DNA from: UMGS1474 sp050946775
GTDB lineage: Bacteria; Bacillota; Clostridia; Oscillospirales; Acutalibacteraceae
DNA: 11,583 nt
Direction: 5' to 3'
Assembly: GCA_050946775.1 (NCBI GenBank)
Contig: JBMNVL010000059.1
Coordinates: forward strand, 1 to 11,583
The notes beneath the pieces were generated by a model that saw nothing but the letters and a program-made list of their open reading frames with translations, ran no database searches and was not told where the DNA came from. This document shows positions 1-5,984 of this stretch, in pieces. The position numbers and the translations under genes were made by a program. Every line of letters starts with the position of its first letter. The stretch's first letter is position 1.

Positions 1-252
1 CACGTCCATGGCGTTGTAAAGCCCGATCTTCTCGCTTTTTTTGAGAATCCGGTCTTTCATCCGCAGCTCCGGATCGGTGGAGAGCAGCTGCACCTGCACC
101 TTTTCCGCCATCGTCAGATCGCCTTCCTGTTTGGTGGACAGGATCTGCAGCATCACCACGCACTTTTCCGCCATATCCCCGTAATAGAGGATGTTGCCCG
201 AACGCACCAGCGGCCGGCCCTTGTAGGTCAGAAATTCCTGCTTTTCGGCCAA
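1..252 (-). CDS. Conserved small hypothetical protein, 3'-truncated by window edge
   Basis: This is an open frame of 84 codons that runs off the left edge, so the C-terminus is missing. I do not recognise a named family. The start is a TTG at 250-252. It is chosen because a perfect AGGAGG (261-266 on the plus strand) lies 8 nt upstream and overlaps the stop codon of ireB, which implies translational coupling. The product begins MAEKQEFLTYKGRPLVRSGN, is soluble and charged, and has no signal peptide or membrane segment. Residues 26-40 and 47-59 both contain an MAEK stretch followed by a hydrophobic beta-like run (VVMLQILST, VQVQLLST), which may be a weak internal echo. In many Firmicutes the gene after ireB is ruvX (yqgF), and this is clearly not RuvX. 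Its position suggests co-expression with ireB. It could be a lineage-specific regulator or structural protein, but no function can be assigned. Confidence 0.62.
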   Translation of the reverse strand, partial: MAEKQEFLTYKGRPLVRSGNILYYGDMAEKCVVMLQILSTKQEGDLTMAEKVQVQLLSTDPELRMKDRILKKSEKIGLYNAMDV

Positions 253-264
253 ATTGATCGCCTC

Positions 265-510
265 CTAATTGTTGAGGTAGGAACGCACCAGCGCCCGCAG
301 CAGATCGTCGCGATCCACCTTGCGGATCAGACTGCGCGCGTTGTTGTAGGTCGTGATGTAGGTCGGATCCTCCGACAGGATGTACCCGACGATCTGATTG
401 ATGGGGTTGTATCCCTTCTCCCGCAGCGCGTCGTAAACGGTGGTCAGGATGAGCTTCATTTCCTGTTCCTTATCGTCGCCCAACGAGAACGTTTGCGTTC
501 TGTCCAGCAT
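265..510 (-). CDS. ireB: IreB family regulatory phosphoprotein (UPF0297)
   Basis: This small cytosolic protein (81 aa) belongs to the IreB/UPF0297 family. In Enterococcus faecalis IreB is a substrate of the PASTA-domain Ser/Thr kinase IreK and phosphatase IreP, and it negatively modulates intrinsic cephalosporin resistance. The family signature GYNPINQIVGYILSEDPTYI is at residues 33-52 and is followed by the typical basic helix (NARSLIRKVDRDDLLRALVR). Thr5 and Thr7 in the N-terminal MLDRTQTF are candidate phosphosites by position, which is an inference. The ATG at 508-510 is chosen because GGGAGG (519-524) is well placed. A longer in-frame start at 540 lies at or before the predicted transcription start, so it is unlikely to be in the mRNA. 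The gene follows pheT on the same strand after 68 bp and has its own promoter. It is coupled to the next small gene through a ribosome-binding site overlapping its stop. Confidence 0.93.
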   Translation of the reverse strand: MLDRTQTFSLGDDKEQEMKLILTTVYDALREKGYNPINQIVGYILSEDPTYITTYNNARSLIRKVDRDDLLRALVRSYLNN

Positions 511-544
511 ATGCACGACCTCCCGTCCAAAGTAATACATATAC

Positions 545-573
545 AGTATACCCTATTGTTTCAAAAAGTGCAA
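545..573 (-). promoter_or_regulatory. SigA-type promoter for ireB
   Basis: On the minus strand, TTGCAC (568-573) and TATACT (545-550) are separated by exactly 17 bp, a near-consensus housekeeping promoter. It begins 5 bp after the pheT stop codon. The predicted transcription start is near 538, giving a leader of about 28 nt to the ATG at 510. No hairpin terminator is visible between pheT and this promoter. Confidence 0.78.
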
Positions 574-578
574 GCGTT

Positions 579-2972
579 TTACGAGCGAAGAATGCAATCT
601 TTTTGTTTCAAATTCCTGAATATTTTTTGAAGGACCGCCTCGATCTGCTCGTCGGTCAGGGTGCCGTCGGCCGAGCGGAAGAACAAATTGAACGCCACGC
701 TCTTTTTGCCCCTCTCGATCTGCTTGCCCTGGTAGACGTCGAACAGGGCGACTTTTTCGAGGATCTTGCCGCCGCCCAGTCGAATGGCGCTCTCGATCTC
801 GGCCACCGGCAGCTCCTCGTCGCACAGCAGGGCGATGTCCCGCTCCACCGCCGGGAATTTGGGCAGCGGATGGTAGATCACCGTCGGATCGGCCGCCGCG
901 TACAGCTCCGGCAGCCGGATCTGCGCCGCGTATACCCGCACCCCTTCCAGATCGAACGCCGCGGCGGTGTCGGGATGGACCTCGCCCATGAAGCCGACCG
1001 TCTCGCCGTCGATGACGATCGCCGCCTGACGGCCGGGATGGAGGAACCCTTCCGCGCCGCGGACAAAATCCGCTTTGATCCGGAAAACGTCGAGAATATC
1101 CTCCACGATCCCCTTCAGGGTGAAGAAATCCTCCTCTTTGCCGTACAGACCCAGCGCCAGCGCCGGGATCTCCTTTGGCTGTTCGGTCAAGGGCAGGGCT
1201 TTGGGGACGAACAGCTTGCTTACTTCAAAGAAGCGCACGCCGGGATTTTTGCGGTTGTAGTTGGTGGCCAGCACCGTCAGCATACTGGAGATCAGCTGGG
1301 TGCGCATGGTGGAATACTCCTCGCCCAGCGGATGCAGCAGCTTGACCGCCTGCCGGCGGGGATCGTCGGCGGCCAGCCCCAGCTGATCGACCGCTTTGCC
1401 GCTGATGAAGGAATAGGTGGTGATCTCCTGCATCCCGTCGGCCACCAGCGCGGCTTTGAGCTTGTCGTCGTGGATACGGGCGGGCAGCTTGCGGCCGCGC
1501 ACCACCGTGCCGGTCATGGGGGTGCCGACGATGTGGTCGTACCCGTAGACCCGCATCACTTCCTCCGCCAGATCGGCCCGGCCCTCCACGTCGTCCCGGA
1601 TGGAGGGCACTTCGCAATGCAGGATCCCGTCCTTCAATTCGGTGCGGATGTCCAACCGGTTGAGGATATCGGCCATCGTTTCGGCGGGAATATCCAGCCC
1701 CAAAAGATCGTTGATCCGCTTTGCGGGAACGTCGAGCTTGCGGGGCGCGGGCAGTTCTCCGTGCCGATCCAGCGCGCCGGGGATCACGTCGCCGGCGTCC
1801 AGCTCGTCGATCAGCTGCAGGGCGCGGTTCATGGCGTATTCCACCTGCAGGATGTCCACGCCCTTTTCAAACCGGGCGCTCGCCTCGGTGCGGATGCCCA
1901 GCGCCCGGGCGGTTTTGCGGATGCTGTCCCGGCGGAACTTGGCGCATTCCAGGAACAGATCGGTGGTATCGGGCTTGATCTCGCTGTCCAGCGATCCCAT
2001 GACGCCCGCCAGACAAGAGGGGGCTTTGGCGTCGGCGATGACCAGCATATCGCCGGTCAGGGTGTGCTCCTTGCCGTCCAGCGTGGTCATCGGCTCGCCC
2101 TCTTTGGCGCGGCGAACGACGATCTGACGGCCGGCGATATCCCGCAGATCGAAAGCGTGCATCGGCATACCGGTTTCCAGCATGACGAAGTTGGTGATGT
2201 CGACGATGTTGTTGATGGGGCGCATCCCGGCGGATTTCAAGCACCGCTTCATCCACTCGGGAGAGGGGGCGATCCGCAGGTTTTTGACCACCCGGCCGAG
2301 ATACCTCGGACACAGATCGGGCGCTTCCACCGTCAGGGATATGTGTTCGCGGATATCGCCGTCGATCTCTTTGTGGGCGGGCACCGGGGGATGGAAGGAA
2401 ACGCCCAGCGCCACCGACGCCTCTCTGGCCACCCCCAGCACGCTCTGGCAATCGGGGCGGTTGGCGGTGATCTTGAAGTCGATCACCACGTCGTCCAGTC
2501 CCAGCACCTGGCGCATATCGGCGCCGACAGGGGTGCTTTTGTCCAGAATCAGGATGCCGTGGACGCCGGCGCCGGGATAATCGGTCTCCTCCAGACACAG
2601 CTCCTCGCCCGAGCAGAGCATCCCGTTGGAGACGACGCCCCGCAGCTTGCCTTTTTTGATGTGGACGCCGTTGGGCAGATGGGAGTCGTGCAGCGCCGCC
2701 GGGACCATGGCGCCTTCAAAGACGTTGTCGGCGCCGGTGACGATCTGCACCGGCTCCTCGCCGCCCACGTCGATCTGGCAGATCTGCAGCTTGTCGGCGT
2801 CGGGGTGCTTTTCCAGCCGGACGATCCGGCCGGCCACCACGTTGGACATGGTGGCGGACAGATCCTCGATGCTTTCCACCTCGAAGCCGCTCATGATCAT
2901 TTTATCGCACAGCTCTTCCACCGGCACGTTGATGTCGACGTACCGCTTGAGCCAACTCAAAGACATTTTCAT
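579..2972 (-). CDS. pheT: Phenylalanine--tRNA ligase beta subunit
   Basis: This is the beta subunit (797 aa, normal bacterial length) of the cytosolic (alpha-beta)2 enzyme that charges tRNA-Phe. The beta chain binds the tRNA and carries the editing site that hydrolyses Tyr-tRNA-Phe. Visible domains in order: an EMAP/OB-type tRNA-binding domain at about residues 43-155 (VVAGRIVRLEKHPDADKLQI), the B3/B4 editing region at about 215-390 (RPINNIVDITNFVMLETG at 251-268), the B5 domain at about 408-475, a catalytic-like core at about 490-690, and a C-terminal ferredoxin-fold anticodon-binding domain at about 700-792 (HPLPKFPAVERDIALL). The start at 2972 is chosen because GAGGAGG ends 8-9 nt upstream; a second ATG two codons later (2966) is possible. 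It follows pheS with a 13-nt gap and shares its T-box-controlled transcript. No frameshift or missing domain is seen. Confidence 0.98.
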   Translation of the reverse strand: MKMSLSWLKRYVDINVPVEELCDKMIMSGFEVESIEDLSATMSNVVAGRIVRLEKHPDADKLQICQIDVGGEEPVQIVTGADNVFEGAMVPAALHDSHLPNGVHIKKGKLRGVVSNGMLCSGEELCLEETDYPGAGVHGILILDKSTPVGADMRQVLGLDDVVIDFKITANRPDCQSVLGVAREASVALGVSFHPPVPAHKEIDGDIREHISLTVEAPDLCPRYLGRVVKNLRIAPSPEWMKRCLKSAGMRPINNIVDITNFVMLETGMPMHAFDLRDIAGRQIVVRRAKEGEPMTTLDGKEHTLTGDMLVIADAKAPSCLAGVMGSLDSEIKPDTTDLFLECAKFRRDSIRKTARALGIRTEASARFEKGVDILQVEYAMNRALQLIDELDAGDVIPGALDRHGELPAPRKLDVPAKRINDLLGLDIPAETMADILNRLDIRTELKDGILHCEVPSIRDDVEGRADLAEEVMRVYGYDHIVGTPMTGTVVRGRKLPARIHDDKLKAALVADGMQEITTYSFISGKAVDQLGLAADDPRRQAVKLLHPLGEEYSTMRTQLISSMLTVLATNYNRKNPGVRFFEVSKLFVPKALPLTEQPKEIPALALGLYGKEEDFFTLKGIVEDILDVFRIKADFVRGAEGFLHPGRQAAIVIDGETVGFMGEVHPDTAAAFDLEGVRVYAAQIRLPELYAAADPTVIYHPLPKFPAVERDIALLCDEELPVAEIESAIRLGGGKILEKVALFDVYQGKQIERGKKSVAFNLFFRSADGTLTDEQIEAVLQKIFRNLKQKDCILRS

Positions 2973-2985
2973 CGCGTTTCCCTCC

Positions 2986-4008
2986 TCAACGGAACTGATC
3001 CAAAAACCGCTGGTCGTTCTCGAACAGCAGCCGGATATCGCTGATCTTGTAGCGGGTGGTGGTCAGCCGGTCCAGCCCGATGCCGAAGGCGAAGCCGGAA
3101 TATTCCTCCGGATCGATCCCGCATCCCCGCAGCACGTTGGGATGCACCATTCCGGCGCCGAGGATCTCGATCCAGCCCGAGCCCTTGCAGACCCGGCAGC
3201 CCTTGCCGCCGCACTCCGAGCAGGTGACGTCGACCTCGACGCTGGGCTCGGTGAAGGGGAAGAAGGAGGGGCGGAATTTCACCTTGGTGTCCGGTCCGTA
3301 GATCTCGTGAGCGAACTGCTCCAGGCACCCCTTGAGATCGCACATGGTGATCCCCTTGTCCACCACGAGACCTTCCACCTGATGGAAGACCGGGGAGTGG
3401 GTGGCGTCCACCTCGTCGGCGCGGTAGACCCGGCCGGGGCAGATCATCCGGATGGGCGGCTGGCGGTTTTCCATGGTGCGGATCTGCGCCGCCGACGTTT
3501 GGGAACGCAGCAGCAGACCGGGACTGAGGAAGAAGGTATCCTGCATATCCCGTGCCGGGTGATCGGCCGGCAGATTGAGGGCTTCAAAGTTGTAATATTC
3601 GGTCTCCACCTCCGGGCCGTCCACCACGTCGAAGCCCATCGAACGGAAGATATCGATCAGATCCTCCAGCACGATATTGAGCGGATGCAGCCCGCCCCGG
3701 CGATTCCGCTTGCCGGGCATGGTCACGTCCACCCGCTCGGCCTTCAGCCGCAGGGATTGCTGGGCCTGCTGAATGGCGGCAGCCCGTTTGGCGAGCGCGT
3801 CCTCCAGCTCGGCGCGCACCTGGTTGACCAGCTGCCCCATTTGGGGACGTTCCTCGGCCGGCAGCGCGCCCATGCCCCGCAAAAGCCCGGTCAGCGTGCC
3901 CTTTTTGCCCATGACCTTGACCCGGAAATCCTCCAGCTCCTGCGGCAGCGTCAGCCCCTGCAGCTGCTGCATGGCTTCTTCCCGCAGCGCCTTGATCTGT
4001 TCTTTCAT
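2986..4008 (-). CDS. pheS: Phenylalanine--tRNA ligase alpha subunit
   Basis: This is the catalytic class II alpha subunit (340 aa). It activates phenylalanine with ATP and transfers it to tRNA-Phe. An N-terminal coiled-coil tRNA-binding arm covers about residues 1-90 and is rich in Glu, Gln and Arg. The catalytic core starts near HPLNIVLEDLIDIFRSMGF (108-126). Motif 2 is around FRPSFFPFTEPSVEVDV (245-261) and motif 3 is GFAFGIGLDRL (305-315). Ala307 in the FAFG segment corresponds to the Ala that lines the Phe side-chain pocket in E. coli PheS. A four-cysteine knuckle (C263, C266, C271, C274) is inserted after motif 2, as in many Gram-positive PheS proteins and unlike E. coli; it probably binds zinc. 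The ATG at 4006-4008 has AAGGAGG 7-13 nt upstream. The gene lies directly downstream of a Phe-type T-box leader and upstream of pheT. Confidence 0.98.
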   Translation of the reverse strand: MKEQIKALREEAMQQLQGLTLPQELEDFRVKVMGKKGTLTGLLRGMGALPAEERPQMGQLVNQVRAELEDALAKRAAAIQQAQQSLRLKAERVDVTMPGKRNRRGGLHPLNIVLEDLIDIFRSMGFDVVDGPEVETEYYNFEALNLPADHPARDMQDTFFLSPGLLLRSQTSAAQIRTMENRQPPIRMICPGRVYRADEVDATHSPVFHQVEGLVVDKGITMCDLKGCLEQFAHEIYGPDTKVKFRPSFFPFTEPSVEVDVTCSECGGKGCRVCKGSGWIEILGAGMVHPNVLRGCGIDPEEYSGFAFGIGLDRLTTTRYKISDIRLLFENDQRFLDQFR

Positions 4009-4024
4009 CGTTGTTCCTCCTTAC

Positions 4025-4059
4025 AAAAAGAAAAATCCCCGCCCCGATAGGGACGAAGA
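4025..4059 (-). terminator. T-box intrinsic terminator before pheS
   Basis: On the minus strand a 10-bp stem with a UAUC loop (arms at plus-strand 4050-4059 and 4036-4045, including G-U pairs) is followed by UUUUUCUUUUU (4025-4035). It ends just before the pheS ribosome-binding site. Its 5' side lies next to the T-box sequence, as expected for the competing terminator of a transcriptional T-box switch. Confidence 0.88.
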
Positions 4060-4267
4060 CTTATGCTCCGTGGTACCACCCTGATTCGCGCCCAAAAGCG
4101 CGCACTCCACGACCGGTAACGGCGGTCAGCCGTCGGGACCTACTGGTGGTTCAGCCCCGCCGCTCCCAAGCGAATAGCCGCCGTGCTCTTTGGCGGGACG
4201 CTCTCAGCCGACGACGTCCCTCTCTGGCGCGCGAACACACGGCGCAGGTTCTTGTTCTCAGCGTTTG
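4025..4267 (-). promoter_or_regulatory. T-box leader (tRNA-Phe-sensing riboswitch) of pheST
   Basis: On the minus strand this untranslated leader carries the canonical T-box sequence GGTGGTACCACGG (plus-strand 4068-4080), whose UGGU bulge can pair with the ACCA end of uncharged tRNA-Phe. Stem I can be traced. The lower stem is CGCT (4260-4263) with AGCG (4161-4164). The middle stem is GCCGTG (4238-4243) with CACGGC (4180-4185). The distal arm has an AGAGAG bulge followed by a GGGACG/CGTCCC helix. A TTC (Phe codon) at 4172-4174 lies on the descending strand of the internal loop between the lower and middle stems, where the specifier codon should be. Smaller hairpins follow before the antiterminator/terminator switch. 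Uncharged tRNA-Phe would favour the antiterminator and read-through into pheS-pheT. The T-box and codon are seen directly; the fold is hand-drawn. Confidence 0.93.
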
Positions 4268-4273
4268 AACACC

Positions 4274-4301
4274 ATTATACACGATTTTTTGAAAAATGCA
4301 A
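4274..4301 (-). promoter_or_regulatory. SigA-type promoter for the pheST T-box transcript
   Basis: On the minus strand, TTGCAT (4296-4301) and a perfect TATAAT (4274-4279) are separated by 16 bp. The predicted start is near 4267, which leaves about 258 nt of leader before pheS. This accounts for the 370-bp gap between pheS and the upstream coat gene, together with the T-box and the hairpin at 4341-4376. A strong promoter with control placed in the leader is the usual arrangement for T-box operons. Confidence 0.8.
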
Positions 4302-4340
4302 CCCCCAATCGAGCGGAATTAAATATGTATATAATAGGGA

Positions 4341-4376
4341 AACGGCTCCCGACCGTGCGGCCGGGAACCGTTTTTT
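4341..4376 (-). terminator. Hairpin terminator after the coat-like gene pair (possibly bidirectional)
   Basis: Arms AACGGCTCCCG (4341-4351) and CGGGAACCGTT (4362-4372 on this strand) form an 11-bp stem around a 10-nt loop. In the minus-strand RNA all 11 pairs form (one G-U), followed by a short UUU, and the stem starts 6 nt past the coat-gene stop. In the plus-strand RNA one pair becomes C-A, but a run of six U follows (4371-4376). It most likely ends the leftward coat transcript and insulates the pheST promoter. Confidence 0.65.
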
Positions 4377-4378
4377 CG

Positions 4379-4627
4379 TCAGCAGCAGGAAGAAAATTTC
4401 TGCTTGACCTGGCTGATTTGCTGGCTGTCGGCCTGCTGGGAGGGATACCAGCCTTTGGCTGCCATTTTCTGATACAGATCCGCCTGCATTTTCAGCGAAT
4501 CGTCCAACGCGCCGTCAAAGGCGCCGCGGACGTTGGCGGTGGCGCTTTCGATGGCGCCGTGCAGATACAGATCGCAGACGCCTTTGGTCGTCAGCAAGAG
4601 ATCCTGCATCAACGCTTTGTCATCCAT
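4379..4627 (-). CDS. Spore coat protein, CotF-like
   Basis: This 82-aa helical protein resembles the short CotF-family coat proteins of Clostridia. These end in a pattern such as a GWYxPxQAxxQQI motif followed by KQKF. Here the stretch is KMAAKGWYPSQQADSQQI at residues 54-71, then KQKFSS. The N-terminal half is one long amphipathic helix, and the protein ends in two cysteines (81-82), which could form disulfides in a coat. There is no signal peptide, as expected for coat proteins made in the mother cell. The start at 4627 has a GAGGAG ribosome site about 8 nt upstream. It lies 18 bp after the other small gene (stop at 4646) and is very likely co-transcribed with it. The family assignment rests on the motif and pairing from memory. 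The coat role is inferred. Confidence 0.72.
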   Translation of the reverse strand: MDDKALMQDLLLTTKGVCDLYLHGAIESATANVRGAFDGALDDSLKMQADLYQKMAAKGWYPSQQADSQQISQVKQKFSSCC

Positions 4628-4645
4628 GAGCTCGACTCCTCTCTT

Positions 4646-4819
4646 TTACACCAGTTGATAAAACCGCTGGAACAACTGCCGGTGACTTTCCAGCTGCCGC
4701 TCCACACAGGCGCGCAGCTCGCCGTCCTGCAGCTGCGAGGCGGTCGCCTCGCATTGGGTCAGAAAATGCTGCTCGTGACCCAGTGCGTCTTCCACGTACT
4801 GCAATTCCTTGGGACTCAT
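4646..4819 (-). CDS. Small coat-associated protein, partner of the CotF-like gene
   Basis: This 57-aa acidic helical protein begins MSPKELQYVEDALGHEQHFL and ends LFQRFYQLV. Short proteins of this type (DALGHEQ near the N-terminus, helical throughout) commonly sit immediately upstream of CotF-like coat genes in Clostridia. The His and Glu spacing loosely recalls ferritin-like helical hairpins, but no metal site can be claimed. The start at 4817-4819 is chosen because a strong GGAGGTGAGG (4823-4832) precedes it. A longer in-frame start at 4915 would add about 32 residues of unlikely sequence and would run through the promoter region. It is the first gene of a two-gene unit. The sigma-E-like promoter upstream suggests expression in the mother cell during sporulation. 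The biochemical function is unknown. Confidence 0.7.
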   Translation of the reverse strand: MSPKELQYVEDALGHEQHFLTQCEATASQLQDGELRACVERQLESHRQLFQRFYQLV

Positions 4820-4838
4820 CGTCCTCACCTCCGCGGGT

Positions 4839-4867
4839 AGTATGCGGCGGCTTCCCGAAAAATATGC
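4839..4867 (-). promoter_or_regulatory. Candidate sporulation sigma-E promoter for the coat gene pair
   Basis: On the minus strand, GCATATT (4861-4867) and GCATACT (4839-4845) are 15 bp apart, close to the Bacillus sigma-E pattern (an ATATT-like -35 and a CATACA-like -10, spacer about 14-15). No SigA-type hexamer pair is seen here. One oddity is that the predicted start (about 4831-4833) falls at the beginning of the ribosome-binding site, so the leader would be unusually short. The call rests on motif similarity and on the coat-like genes downstream. Confidence 0.5.
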
Positions 4868-4904
4868 GCCGGGAACGGGATTCCAAAATCCTACGCATAT
4901 TTTT
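4858..4904. repeat. 11-bp perfect inverted repeat with nested hairpin, overlapping the coat promoter
   Basis: AAAAATATGCG (4858-4868) and its exact reverse complement CGCATATTTTT (4894-4904) flank 25 bp. Inside these lies a second small palindrome, GGATT (4878-4882) and AATCC (4887-4891). The left arm contains the -35 element of the sigma-E-like promoter, so this may be an operator for a dimeric regulator. It is also possible that it is only a cruciform-prone remnant. Confidence 0.6.
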
Positions 4905-4923
4905 AGCAGTTTCAACCAAAAAA

Positions 4924-4946
4924 TCGTTTGTGTTTTTTACAAACGA
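4924..4946. repeat. 8-bp perfect inverted repeat upstream of the MoxR-operon promoter
   Basis: TCGTTTGT (4924-4931) and ACAAACGA (4939-4946) are separated by GTTTTTT. The right arm ends 15 bp upstream of the -35 element at 4962. Its position suits an activator or repressor site for the rightward operon. It lacks a T-run after the right arm, so it is not a good rightward terminator. Confidence 0.5.
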
Positions 4947-4961
4947 AAGGACGGGTTAGCG

Positions 4962-4990
4962 TAGACTTTTTCAGAAACTTGCGGTATAAT
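4962..4990 (+). promoter_or_regulatory. SigA-type promoter for the MoxR-DUF58-transglutaminase operon
   Basis: TAGACT (4962-4967) and a perfect TATAAT (4985-4990) are separated by 17 bp. The -35 matches the consensus at four of six positions. Transcription should start near 4997, giving a leader of about 49 nt. An in-frame ATG at 4989 lies inside the -10 and is therefore not a usable start. Confidence 0.75.
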
Positions 4991-5045
4991 GCTTCTATGT
5001 GTGAAAATGCACAAATATCGTCCCGTTGTGACGAGGAGGTTCATT

Positions 5046-5984
5046 ATGGAGTATTTGAGAAAGATCGAGGATATCCGCCAAAGCGTCAAAAAGGTCATCG
5101 TCGGTAAGGACGACGTGGTCGACCTGATGCTGATTGCCCTGCTGTGCTCGGGCCACGTGCTGATCGAGGACATCCCCGGTCTGGGTAAGACCACCATGGT
5201 GTCGGCGCTGGCGTCTTCGTTGGGCTGCTCGTTCCGCCGTATTCAGTTTACTCCCGACGTGCTGCCGTCGGATATCACCGGTTTTACCATGTTCAATATG
5301 AAGACCGGCGAGCAGGAGCTGCACGTGGGCAGCGTGATGAACCAGATCGTCCTGGCGGACGAGATCAACCGTTCGTCCCCCAAGACCCAGTCGGCTCTGC
5401 TGGAGGTCATGCAGGAAAATCAGGTGACCATCGACGGCCAGACCTATCCGGCGCCCACTCCCTTTATGGTGCTGGCGACCCAGAACCCGGTCGAGATGGC
5501 GGGCACCTATCCGCTGCCCGAAGCGCAGATGGACCGGTTCTTCATGCGCATTTCGATGGGCTATCCCACTCACGATGAGGAAGCCCGGATCGTCACCGGC
5601 CACGATGCCCGTCAAAACGACATCAAGCTCGAGCCGGTCGCGTCGGCGGAGGACGTCATCGCCATGCAGAAAGAGCTGCTCAACGTCAACATCTCCGAGC
5701 CGGTGGTCGATTACATCGTGTCCATTGTCGAGGCGACCCGTGAGCGGGACGAGGTGCTGCTGGGCGCCAGCCCCCGCGGTTCCATCGCGCTGATGCAGGC
5801 GGCGCGCGGCGTGGCCATGCTGGCCGGACGCAGCTTCGTGCTGCCCGACGACGTGCAGAAGATGGCCAAGCACGTGTTGTGCCACCGTATGATCATGCGC
5901 AACCGCGCCGGTCTGCATCGCCAGACCCCCGAAGCGGTGATCGACGATATCCTCAACTCCCTGCCGGTGCCTGCTGTACGATGA
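5046..5984 (+). CDS. MoxR family AAA+ ATPase
   Basis: This is a cytosolic AAA+ ATPase (312 aa) of the MoxR class, thought to act as a chaperone that remodels or activates client complexes. Walker A is IPGLGKT (residues 43-49), Walker B is IVLADEIN (101-108, with D105 and E106), sensor 1 is around ATQNPVE (144-150), an arginine-finger region lies near QMDRFF (161-166), and sensor 2 is GASPRG (240-245) in the C-terminal lid. All key ATPase residues are present, so it should be active. The ATG at 5046 follows GAGGAGGT (5033-5040). Its stop overlaps the next start (ATGA at 5981-5984), so translation is coupled to the DUF58 gene. The trio with DUF58 and a membrane transglutaminase matches the B. 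subtilis yeaC-yeaD-yebA arrangement. The client is unknown; the DUF58 protein is the obvious candidate. Confidence 0.95.
   Translation: MEYLRKIEDIRQSVKKVIVGKDDVVDLMLIALLCSGHVLIEDIPGLGKTTMVSALASSLGCSFRRIQFTPDVLPSDITGFTMFNMKTGEQELHVGSVMNQIVLADEINRSSPKTQSALLEVMQENQVTIDGQTYPAPTPFMVLATQNPVEMAGTYPLPEAQMDRFFMRISMGYPTHDEEARIVTGHDARQNDIKLEPVASAEDVIAMQKELLNVNISEPVVDYIVSIVEATRERDEVLLGASPRGSIALMQAARGVAMLAGRSFVLPDDVQKMAKHVLCHRMIMRNRAGLHRQTPEAVIDDILNSLPVPAVR

Noticed and set aside
511..540. Upstream in-frame ATG for ireB at 540
   Set aside because: The predicted transcription start is near 538, and the good GGGAGG site serves the ATG at 510. The extension also does not resemble IreB N-termini.
603..3044. 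Very long open frame (813 codons) on the plus strand opposite pheT
   Set aside because: It is antisense to a full-length, motif-complete pheT. The translation is rich in His, Gln, Asp and Gly without any family motif, which is typical of antisense frames in G+C-rich genes, and no ribosome site precedes it.
2626..4050. Long plus-strand frame spanning the pheT-pheS junction
   Set aside because: It is antisense to both synthetase genes and their junction, with no promoter, ribosome site or motif. Its length is a by-product of codon bias.
4330..4376. Plus-strand TATAAT at 4330-4335 followed by a hairpin and T6, suggesting a tiny RNA
   Set aside because: There is no -35-like hexamer at the right distance (about 4307-4312). 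The hairpin is better explained as the terminator of the leftward coat genes.
4989..5045. Upstream in-frame ATG for the MoxR gene at 4989
   Set aside because: It lies within the TATAAT box of the operon promoter, and the strong GAGGAGGT precedes the ATG at 5046.
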